DNA from: Bacteroidales bacterium
Lineage (GTDB): Bacteria; Bacteroidota; Bacteroidia; Bacteroidales; Bacteroidaceae
NCBI GenBank assembly: GCA_004555055.1
Contig: SFJN01000076.1
Location: 1 to 12,802 of the forward strand
Reading direction: 5' to 3'
Length of the DNA: 12,802 bases
Positions 6,777 to 12,802 of the stretch are shown here, piece after piece. The notes below the pieces were generated by a model. The model did not search any database. It saw only the letters and a list, made by a program, of their open reading frames with translations, and was not told the origin of the DNA. The position numbers and the translations under genes were made by a program. The stretch's first letter is position 1, and each line of letters starts with the position of its first letter.

Positions 6777-7895
6777 ATGATACGAAAAACAATATTAATC
6801 CTTACCCTTGCCACAATTGCCACCCTCAGCCTTACAGCCCAAAAACTACAGGTGGGAAGCTATACCTTCAAGGACGGTAGCGTATATACAGGGGACATGA
6901 CGAACAACAAACCCAATGGTAAAGGACGCACACAGTTCACCAACGGCGATGTCTATGAGGGCTTTTACCTTAAGGGTAAGCGTAATGGCGAAGGCTTGCT
7001 TATTCTTGCCGACGGGGAAAAATACCAGGGGGCATGGTTCAATGACCAGCAACATGGCAGGGGTACCTATTATTTCCTGAACAACAACCGTTATGAAGGC
7101 CTTTGGTACCGCAACCACAAAGAAGGAAAAGGCACGATGTATTATTACAACGGCGATGTATATAGCGGAGAATGGAAAGCTGACAAACGCAACGGCGAAG
7201 GCACCTACACTTATATCTCTGGAGCATACTACAAAGGACATTGGGTAGACGACAAGAAACAGGGTAAAGGTGTCTTCGACTGGCACGACAATTCAAAATA
7301 CGAAGGTAACTGGGCCGACAACATGCGCAACGGTTTCGGCACGTTCTACTATGCCGACGGTGATGTCTACACCGGCGAATGGCGCGATGACAACCAGCAC
7401 GGAAAAGGGATTTACAAATTCCGTAATGGCGACGTCTATGAGGGCCAGTATCAGGCCGGTGCACGCACGGGAGAAGGCGTCTTCACCTTTGCCAATGGAA
7501 ATAAGTATGTCGGACAGTTCGTGGACGGCGAACAGTCCGGACGTGGTGTCTTTACCTGGAAAGGGACAGCCACTTATAATGGAGAGTGGCTGCACAACAA
7601 GCCACACGGAGTGGGCGTTTACAAAACAAAATCCGGCGATGAATATAACGGAGAATGGGTAAACGGGCTGATGGACGGCGAGGGAATCCTGCGTTCCGCC
7701 AATGGCGACAGGTATAAAGGACGTTTCAAACAAGGACTGAAGCACGGAAAATGTATTGAAATACTTGCCGACGGCACACGCTTCGAAGGATACTATAATG
7801 AAGGCGAGCGTGACGGAAAATTCGTGGAATACGACAAAAACGGCAACAAGACTGCATCGGGAAAATACGTAAACGGCCGAAGGGAGACGAAATGA
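6777..7895 (+). CDS. Secreted protein of 14 MORN repeats
   Basis: The 372-residue product starts with a signal-peptide-like segment: MIRKT, then a hydrophobic core to about residue 20, with a likely cleavage near LTA-QK. It is therefore probably exported to the periplasm or outer membrane. Residues 37-358 are exactly fourteen contiguous 23-residue MORN units (pattern YxGxWxxxxxxGxGxxxxxxGxx) with no insertions, followed by a short tail. MORN repeats fold into an elongated beta-hairpin sheet; in eukaryotes they are linked to membrane or protein contacts, and the bacterial role is mostly unknown. No enzymatic domain is attached. The ATG at 6777 is chosen because the longer frame from 6648 runs through the promoter and would bury the signal peptide. 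The gene has its own promoter and is followed 103 bases later by glgB. Function is not assigned. Confidence 0.93.
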   Translation: MIRKTILILTLATIATLSLTAQKLQVGSYTFKDGSVYTGDMTNNKPNGKGRTQFTNGDVYEGFYLKGKRNGEGLLILADGEKYQGAWFNDQQHGRGTYYFLNNNRYEGLWYRNHKEGKGTMYYYNGDVYSGEWKADKRNGEGTYTYISGAYYKGHWVDDKKQGKGVFDWHDNSKYEGNWADNMRNGFGTFYYADGDVYTGEWRDDNQHGKGIYKFRNGDVYEGQYQAGARTGEGVFTFANGNKYVGQFVDGEQSGRGVFTWKGTATYNGEWLHNKPHGVGVYKTKSGDEYNGEWVNGLMDGEGILRSANGDRYKGRFKQGLKHGKCIEILADGTRFEGYYNEGERDGKFVEYDKNGNKTASGKYVNGRRETK

Positions 7896-7910
7896 GGAGA
7901 GCGATTCAGC

Positions 7911-7925
7911 ATTTATAGAACACCC
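7911..7925 (-). repeat. Right copy of the terminal-inverted-repeat motif (after the MORN gene)
   Basis: Read on the minus strand, this is GGGTGTTCTATAAAT, the same motif as the outer end of the 189-bp element (without its extra fourth base) and as the copy at the end of kdsB. It begins 15 bases after the MORN stop codon. Bases further inward (GCTGAATC on the minus strand) no longer match the other copies, so this end is shorter or decayed. Confidence 0.55.
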
Positions 7926-7998
7926 TTCAGAATTGTTGTCAGGGATTCCCCTCCCTCCCTTGCATTTCATATGTCCAAAACCTAATCAAAGAAATACT

Positions 7999-10098
7999 AT
8001 GGTAAAGAAGACCATCAAGGATGCTGTACAGAAAAAGTCTGCACCCAAACTCAAAATCGTCAGAAAGGACGCCTGGTTAGAGCCGTATAACGATGCTATC
8101 CAGGGACGGTACGACTATGCCAGGCGAAAAATGGAGGAACTTGCAAATGGCAAGACTTTGAAGGACTTTGCAAGTGGACACCTGTATTTCGGCCTGCACC
8201 GCACACCCCGTCAGTGGGTGCTTCGTGAGTGGGCACCAAATGCCACGGAAATCTACCTCGTCGGAGAGTGCAACGGTTGGAAGGAACTACCTGAATATGC
8301 CTTCAAGCGTCTTGGCGACAGTGGAAACTGGGAACTCAAACTCCCCGCAAAGGCCCTTCACCATGGCGATTTGTACAAGCTCTCCGTACATTGGGAAGGC
8401 GGACAGGGAGAACGCATTCCTGCTTATTGCACACGGGCGGTACAGGACGAAAAGACCCATATCTTTTCCGCACAGGTTTGGGCGCCCGAAGAGCCGTACG
8501 CTTTCAAGACCAAAAAATTCAAGGTCAACAAGGACCCTTTGCTTATCTACGAGTGCCACGTCGGGATGTCGCAGGATGCAGAGAAAGTGGGAACGTATAA
8601 CGAATTCCGTGAGAATGTCCTGCCGCGTATAGTGAAGGATGGCTACAATTGCATTCAGATTATGGCCATCCAGGAGCATCCTTATTATGGCTCCTTTGGA
8701 TATCATGTCAGCTCCTTCTTCGCCGCCAGCAGCCGTTGTGGTACGCCGGACGAGCTGAAGGCCCTCATTGACGCTGCTCACGCACAGGGCATAGCCGTGA
8801 TTATGGATCTTGTACAGAGCCATGCTGTGAAGAACGAAAACGAGGGCCTCGGAAACTTTGCCGGCGACCCCTCGCAGTATTTCTGTAAGGGCGACCGTCG
8901 CGAACATCCTGCATGGGACAGCCTTTGCTTTGACTATGGAAAAAACGAAGTCATTCATTTCCTCCTTTCCAACTGCCGATATTGGCTTGAGGAATATCGT
9001 TTCGACGGATTCCGTTTCGACGGGGTGACGTCCATGCTCTATTACAGCCATGGGCTGGGACAGGCTTTCGGAGGCTATGGCGACTACTATAACGGCAGCC
9101 AGGATGTGGATGCCATCTGCTACCTTACGCTTGCCAACGAGCTCATCCATCAGGTTAATCCCAATGCCATCACCATTGCCGAAGAAGTGTCCGGAATGCC
9201 CGGACTGGCACTGCCCTTCAAAGACGGCGGTATGGGATTTGACTACCGCATGGCCATGAATGTGCCGGACTATTGGATAAAGACCATCAAGGAACTGAAG
9301 GACGAAGACTGGAAACCTTCCAGTATCTTTTGGGAACTTACCAACCGCCGTGCCGACGAGGCGACGGTTTCGTATGCCGAAAGCCACGACCAGGCACTCG
9401 TTGGAGACAAGACCATCGTATTCCGACTGATAGATGCCGACATGTACTGGCATTTCAAGAAGGGTGATGAAAACTTCATGGCACATCGTGGCATTGCACT
9501 TCACAAAATGATTCGCCTGGCGACGGCTTCAACCATCAACGGCGGATACCTCAACTTTATGGGAAACGAGTTCGGACACCCAGAATGGATAGATTTCCCA
9601 AGAGAAGGAAACGGCTGGAGCTACAAATATGCCCGCAGACAGTGGAACCTTGTTGACAACAAGGAACTCTGCTACCATTACCTCGGAGATTTCGACGAGG
9701 CGATGATTAGACTCATCAGTGGCGTCAAGAAGTTCCAGAAGACACCTGTGCAGGAAATATGGCACAACGACGGTGACCAGGTGCTGGCATATTCGCGCGG
9801 AGACCTCCTCTTCTTCTTCAACTTCTCGCCCAACCGTTCGTACACTGATTACGGCTTCATGGTGCCTCAGGGCGATTATTCCGTAGTACTCAATACCGAC
9901 GACAAAAAGTTCGGGGGCTTCGGATTGAACGATGACAGTGTGAAACACTTCACCCTCTTCGACCCCCTGCTTGCACGCGACGGGAAAGGATGGCTCAAGC
10001 TCTATCTCCCGGCACGCTCGGCAATGGTGCTGAAGAAGAATGCCGTTGCTGAAGATTCAAAGGAACAAAAGACTGCTTGTAAAAGGCAGAAGAAGTAA
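7999..10098 (+). CDS. glgB: 1,4-alpha-glucan branching enzyme, GH13_8-like (eukaryote type)
   Basis: Makes alpha-1,6 branches in glycogen by cutting and transferring alpha-1,4 chains; cytosolic. The product is 699 residues: an N-terminal helical segment, a CBM48-like domain (HLYFGLHR...WVLREWAPNATEIYLVGECNGW), a GH13 catalytic barrel and a C-terminal beta domain. Conserved regions are DLVQSH (270-275), GFRFDGVTS with nucleophile Asp341, IAEEVSG with acid/base Glu395, and YAESHDQALVGDKT with His463-Asp464. The last motif is typical of animal, fungal and plant branching enzymes (GH13_8) rather than E. coli GlgB. The ATG at 7999 follows a short A-rich leader; the frame upstream of it encodes low-complexity sequence. 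No glycogen synthase or glgC is in view. The stop codon directly abuts the next ATG. Confidence 0.95.
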   Translation: MVKKTIKDAVQKKSAPKLKIVRKDAWLEPYNDAIQGRYDYARRKMEELANGKTLKDFASGHLYFGLHRTPRQWVLREWAPNATEIYLVGECNGWKELPEYAFKRLGDSGNWELKLPAKALHHGDLYKLSVHWEGGQGERIPAYCTRAVQDEKTHIFSAQVWAPEEPYAFKTKKFKVNKDPLLIYECHVGMSQDAEKVGTYNEFRENVLPRIVKDGYNCIQIMAIQEHPYYGSFGYHVSSFFAASSRCGTPDELKALIDAAHAQGIAVIMDLVQSHAVKNENEGLGNFAGDPSQYFCKGDRREHPAWDSLCFDYGKNEVIHFLLSNCRYWLEEYRFDGFRFDGVTSMLYYSHGLGQAFGGYGDYYNGSQDVDAICYLTLANELIHQVNPNAITIAEEVSGMPGLALPFKDGGMGFDYRMAMNVPDYWIKTIKELKDEDWKPSSIFWELTNRRADEATVSYAESHDQALVGDKTIVFRLIDADMYWHFKKGDENFMAHRGIALHKMIRLATASTINGGYLNFMGNEFGHPEWIDFPREGNGWSYKYARRQWNLVDNKELCYHYLGDFDEAMIRLISGVKKFQKTPVQEIWHNDGDQVLAYSRGDLLFFFNFSPNRSYTDYGFMVPQGDYSVVLNTDDKKFGGFGLNDDSVKHFTLFDPLLARDGKGWLKLYLPARSAMVLKKNAVAEDSKEQKTACKRQKK

Positions 10099-10977
10099 AT
10101 GGCGAATTGTTTTAAATGCAAACCGAATGACCTCCGAAGGGCACACTTTATCGTAGCTGTGCTCTTCGGAGCATTTGCATACTTCTACACCGTCACATTG
10201 CAAGGAGAAAGTGTGCTGGCATGCCTCCGACAGTTTGCTACTTCTGCCGAAGGGTCAGAACGGCTGCTGCTTGTGGAGCCGTGGCATGTGGGGGGAGTGG
10301 CCATGGCATCTGCCATGCTGGCTTCGGCCGTTTTGCTCAAGTGTATGCCTTTGCATGTTGCAAACGTAGATTGGCGAAAGGTGCTGTGGGGCACTTTTGC
10401 TGCCATGTTCCTGTTCTGCTTGCTGACAAGCCCCTTAGAAGAGCGTACCATTGAGCTGCGGATGCAACGTCTCAACCAAAAGGGGGAATATGCCGAAGCT
10501 CTGAAAACGGGGGCTACACGTGAGAATCCGTCCACTGTAATCCTGCACGAGCGCATGGTGGCTTTGGAGCATCTTGGCACGCTTGGTGAGGATTTCTTTG
10601 CCTTCCCCCTGGGAAAGGAAATACCCGCAGTTACTTCCCGTTTCGCTTCCGTTTCATCCTCAAGAGTCCGTCTCGGGTTGCTCCTCGCACGCGATTTGCA
10701 GCATTTGGGGAAAATCTGCAAGCATCTCCCTGCCGACTCCCTGCAACAGGCTGAAAAGGAGGCCCTTGTCCTTTACGCCCATACGTGGCTGCATGCTGAT
10801 TGTTGTTTTTCGGATGCCGCCATTGAAGCCAATTATTTGGATTTCCAGCATATGAGAAAGGAAATCCGTAGGGAACATCACATCTCGGGCCACCATTCAA
10901 TCATTGAGACCAACCTTATGCGCGAGGCATACGGCCGGACATATTGGTATTACTATTATTATGGACAACGTAGATAA
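10099..10977 (+). CDS. Uncharacterised inner-membrane protein
   Basis: I do not recognise this 292-residue protein with certainty. Its N-terminus has three hydrophobic segments, about 15-34, 65-85 and 95-111. A mostly helical soluble part follows (LRMQRLNQKGEYAEALK..., LHERMVALEHLG...), which could fold as TPR-like helical pairs. The C-terminus is odd: TYW, five consecutive tyrosines (284-288), then GQRR. The layout of membrane helices followed by a helical-repeat domain recalls uncharacterised Bacteroidales membrane proteins such as DUF6057, but I cannot confirm this and the protein is short for that family. Its ATG immediately follows the glgB stop codon, and its last 17 bases overlap the next gene, so translation is probably coupled to both neighbours. 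Confidence 0.85.
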   Translation: MANCFKCKPNDLRRAHFIVAVLFGAFAYFYTVTLQGESVLACLRQFATSAEGSERLLLVEPWHVGGVAMASAMLASAVLLKCMPLHVANVDWRKVLWGTFAAMFLFCLLTSPLEERTIELRMQRLNQKGEYAEALKTGATRENPSTVILHERMVALEHLGTLGEDFFAFPLGKEIPAVTSRFASVSSSRVRLGLLLARDLQHLGKICKHLPADSLQQAEKEALVLYAHTWLHADCCFSDAAIEANYLDFQHMRKEIRREHHISGHHSIIETNLMREAYGRTYWYYYYYGQRR

Positions 10978-11488
10978 CCATCTGTTTAGGCGAGATGTGC
11001 TTGATTTTGTCAGCACATCCACGCAGTTTTGCATTTATCTTGAACAATGTGAGGGCGAAGAGCGCGGAGAGTTTTCGCGAAGCATGCAGCAAATGCTCCC
11101 TGTGCTGTATTACCGCGCTGCATCCTTGACCGACATCGAAGAGTGTTATGGCTATGTCCAAGGCATAGTCACCGAGCAGGATTACGAGTTTGTGCGACAA
11201 AGCATCGCTGCAATTATGAGGGACGAGGACGACTTCCTTGATGTCTGGCATCCTGACTTCCAGTATTCCGAAATGCCCCTTGTGACTACAGTGAGCGAAT
11301 CGTTGGCAGACTGCTACCAGTCGCTCCGCAATATGGTCGAAACCTTCCGTCAGGAAAACGAAGAGGCCATGCAGGTGACACTGTACGAGTGTCTACAGGA
11401 TTTTTCCGAACGTTGGGGACTGCGCCTGCTGGGGGCTTTGATGGCCTTGCACCAGCACATTCAAAGCGGTAATGTCGATGAACTCTAA
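10961..11488 (+). CDS. DUF5063 domain-containing protein
   Basis: A 175-residue acidic, mainly helical protein of unknown function. The pattern fits DUF5063: an opening DVLDFVSTSTQFCIYLEQ helix, a middle MLPVLYYRAASL segment, DEDDFLDVWHPD, ESLADCYQSLRNMVETFRQ, and a closing WGLRLLGALMALHQHI. It has no signal peptide or membrane segment, so it is probably cytosolic. The ATG at 10961 is preferred to in-frame upstream codons because it gives the family-like start and a short 17-base overlap with the upstream gene. The stop codon lies inside the start of the exonuclease gene. From memory, DUF5063 genes next to a 3'-5' exonuclease also occur in other Bacteroidales, which hints at a shared role with RNA or DNA, but this is inference. 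Confidence 0.85.
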   Translation: MDNVDNHLFRRDVLDFVSTSTQFCIYLEQCEGEERGEFSRSMQQMLPVLYYRAASLTDIEECYGYVQGIVTEQDYEFVRQSIAAIMRDEDDFLDVWHPDFQYSEMPLVTTVSESLADCYQSLRNMVETFRQENEEAMQVTLYECLQDFSERWGLRLLGALMALHQHIQSGNVDEL

Positions 11489-12158
11489 ACCTAATTTTCC
11501 AATGCAATCATTCTTCTCCAAAACGGACAAAGAATATATCACACATTTACAGCGCTATGTCTTTGAGGGCCGCATCGAAGTGGTTAACAGTGAAAGGGAA
11601 ACTTTGAGGGCTGTGGAATATCTGAGAAAATGCAAACTGTTGGGCATTGACACCGAAACCAAGCCTTCCTTCAAACGGGGAGTGCAGCATCAGGTGGCGC
11701 TCTTGCAGGTTGCAACGGAGGACAGTCTGTGCTTCCTCTTCCGCCTGAACTTCATCGGCTTTCCTTCTTCCCTGAAGTCCATCCTTGAAGACCCCGCCAT
11801 TCATAAGGTCGGACTTTCTCTGCACGATGATTTTAGGATGCTCTCGCATCGGACAGAGGAGTTCCGTCCTGCAGGGTTTACCGATATCCAACATATCGCT
11901 GTCGGGATGGGGATTGAAGACCTCAGCCTGCAAAAACTCTATGCCAACATCTTCGGACTGAGGATTTCAAAAAATGCGCAGCTCACGAACTGGGAAGCCG
12001 AGGTCCTCGACGAAAAACAACGGGTATATGCTGCCACTGATGCCGATGCCTGCATACATCTTTACAAGACAATGAGCGAGCTGCACCGCTCCGGGAACTA
12101 TCGGTTAGTGCAGTGTCCGGCAAAGGAAAACCAAATTAAGGGATGTTCTATAAATTAG
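11472..12158 (+). CDS. 3'-5' exonuclease, DEDDy family (RNase D/WRN-like)
   Basis: A 228-residue single-domain exonuclease of the DnaQ-like fold that would remove nucleotides from 3' ends with two metal ions. Motif I is LLGIDTET (Asp60, Glu62). Motif II is KVGLSLHDDF (Asp120, or Asp119 as alternative). Motif III is YAATDADA (Tyr186, Asp190), the Y-x3-D spacing of the DEDDy subgroup. There is no HRDC domain as in full RNase D, so whether the substrate is RNA or DNA is unclear. The start may be 11472 (17-base overlap with the DUF5063 gene) or 11478. The last residues, KGCSIN, and the stop codon come from the left end of an inserted 189-bp element; without it the protein would end Gln-Ile-Asn, six codons after the CPA motif at 215-217. 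The catalytic core is unaffected. Confidence 0.92.
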   Translation: MSMNSKPNFPMQSFFSKTDKEYITHLQRYVFEGRIEVVNSERETLRAVEYLRKCKLLGIDTETKPSFKRGVQHQVALLQVATEDSLCFLFRLNFIGFPSSLKSILEDPAIHKVGLSLHDDFRMLSHRTEEFRPAGFTDIQHIAVGMGIEDLSLQKLYANIFGLRISKNAQLTNWEAEVLDEKQRVYAATDADACIHLYKTMSELHRSGNYRLVQCPAKENQIKGCSIN

Positions 12159-12328
12159 CTTGTGATGTGTTCGCGGCTATCGTACCGTAGGTTTTTGGTC
12201 TTCATGAGGGAGCGTAACGGGCTACGTAACCGAATGAAAACCAAGAAGATATGGTGCGAGAGGCGTGAAGGCATCCAAGTAAAACATGAACACTGACTTC
12301 CCTTGAAAACTAATTTATAGATCAACCC
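12140..12328. mobile_element. 189-bp MITE-like element with 19-bp terminal inverted repeats and TTAA flanks
   Basis: The left end GGGATGTTCTATAAATTAG (12140-12158) and the reverse complement of the right end, GGGTTGATCTATAAATTAG (12310-12328), match at 17 of 19 positions. TTAA flanks both ends (12136-12139 and 12329-12332), as expected for a target-site duplication. The interior has no gene. It contains an 11-bp inverted repeat with one mismatch (12195-12205 against 12234-12244). Removing the element and one TTAA restores a stop codon one base before the next ATG, which strongly supports a real insertion. It is too short to encode a transposase, so it would have been moved in trans. The parent transposon family is not identified. 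Confidence 0.82.
12195..12244 (+). other. Internal stem-loop of the small element
   Basis: TTGGTCTTCAT (12195-12205) pairs with ATGAAAACCAA (12234-12244), with one mismatch. The 28-base loop contains two direct copies of CGTAAC. In the read-through transcript from the exonuclease gene this would form a hairpin between two cistrons. It could stabilise or end the upstream mRNA or simply be part of the element's architecture. There is no T run after it. Confidence 0.4.
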
Positions 12329-12337
12329 TTAATTAAG

Positions 12338-12802
12338 ATGTTTAAAAATATGACCGATATCGTATTGCGACACGGAAAAACTGAAAGCTTAAAAAGGTTT
12401 CACCCTTGGGTGTTCAGCGGTGCCATATACAAGATTGTCCTGCATGGCGAAGAGGAACTGCACGAAGGCGACGTGGTCAGAGTCTTGGAGAGTATCCCCT
12501 CTGACAATGGAAGCTTAGAGCGCTTCATGGCATGGGGACATTACCAAGTAGGCTCCATTGCCGTTAGGGTTCTTTCGTTCGAAGACCGTCCCATTGACCG
12601 CGATTTCTGGAAAGGAAGATTAGCCGAAGCATGGCAGGTACGCAGGAAACTGAATATTGTCAGGAGCGGCAATACCATGTTCCGGATGGTACATGGCGAA
12701 GGCGACAGACTTCCCGGACTTATCATTGATGTTTATGGTGACACAGCCGTCATGCAGGCCCATTCCGTGGGAATGCATCATGTCAGGAACATCATTGCCG
12801 AT
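12338..12802 (+). CDS. Class I SAM-dependent rRNA methyltransferase, RlmI-type (partial, 3' end outside window)
   Basis: The first 155 codons are present and the frame is open to the window edge. The N-terminal PUA-like RNA-binding region shows LKRFHPWVFSGAIYK (19-32), HEGDVVRVLE (42-51) and the Gly-His-Tyr...SIAVRVLSF segment (67-81). Next comes the start of the linker and methyltransferase region with MVHGEGDRLPGLIIDVYGD (117-135), a hallmark of the RlmI/RlmK family that methylates cytosine C5 in 23S rRNA. The SAM-binding motifs lie beyond the window. The start at 12338 is chosen over a second ATG at 12350 because excising the upstream insertion places 12338 one base after the restored exonuclease stop. 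The insertion now separates it from its upstream partners by 179 bases, so it may rely on read-through or a new promoter. Confidence 0.9.
   Translation, partial: MFKNMTDIVLRHGKTESLKRFHPWVFSGAIYKIVLHGEEELHEGDVVRVLESIPSDNGSLERFMAWGHYQVGSIAVRVLSFEDRPIDRDFWKGRLAEAWQVRRKLNIVRSGNTMFRMVHGEGDRLPGLIIDVYGDTAVMQAHSVGMHHVRNIIAD

Noticed and set aside
8287..9504. Minus-strand open frame of 405 codons opposite glgB
   Set aside because: It lies wholly within the catalytic region of glgB and has no recognisable domain.
12286..12306. Possible start of a transposase (MNTDFP) inside the 189-bp element
   Set aside because: The frame stops after six codons and points out of the element; no transposase similarity can be supported.

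Overview
The window looks like chromosomal DNA from a Bacteroidota member, most likely order Bacteroidales and perhaps Prevotellaceae (inferred). Start codons lack Shine-Dalgarno sequences, and two promoter candidates match the Bacteroides -7 element TAnnTTTG. There is a Kdo pathway gene, a eukaryote-type (GH13_8-like) glycogen branching enzyme and a DUF5063 gene. No rRNA, tRNA or CRISPR array was seen. All protein-coding genes are on the plus strand.

Layout. Positions 1-1841 are a group II intron: ribozyme domains, a broken reverse transcriptase/maturase gene, then well preserved domains V and VI. The next ~470 bp carry no gene but hold a tandem palindromic repeat and a probable promoter. 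Housekeeping genes follow: prs (PRPP synthase), a class A penicillin-binding protein and kdsB (CMP-Kdo synthetase). A secreted protein made of 14 uninterrupted MORN repeats has its own promoter. After it come glgB, an unrecognised membrane protein, a DUF5063 protein and a DEDDy 3'-5' exonuclease, with abutting or overlapping reading frames. The window ends inside an RlmI-type rRNA methyltransferase gene.

The most unusual feature is a small inverted-repeat element. A 189-bp MITE-like insertion (12140-12328) has 19-bp terminal inverted repeats (17/19 matching) and is flanked by TTAA on both sides. Removing it with one TTAA in silico restores an exonuclease ending Gln-Ile-Asn-stop, one base before the methyltransferase ATG. 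The element therefore seems to have split a tight operon and rewritten the exonuclease C-terminus. A related inverted pair flanks the MORN gene (6515-6532 and 7911-7925). Its left copy likewise encodes the last residues and stop codon of KdsB, so two unrelated proteins end in KGC(S/A)(I/V)N.

Functionally, the window mixes nucleotide metabolism (prs), envelope building (PBP1A, KdsB, perhaps the MORN protein), glycogen branching (GlgB) and an RNA-related group (exonuclease, methyltransferase). I see no complete new defence or biosynthetic system. The novelty lies in the inverted-repeat elements, the intron's decay and competing 3' fold, and the uncharacterised genes downstream of glgB.
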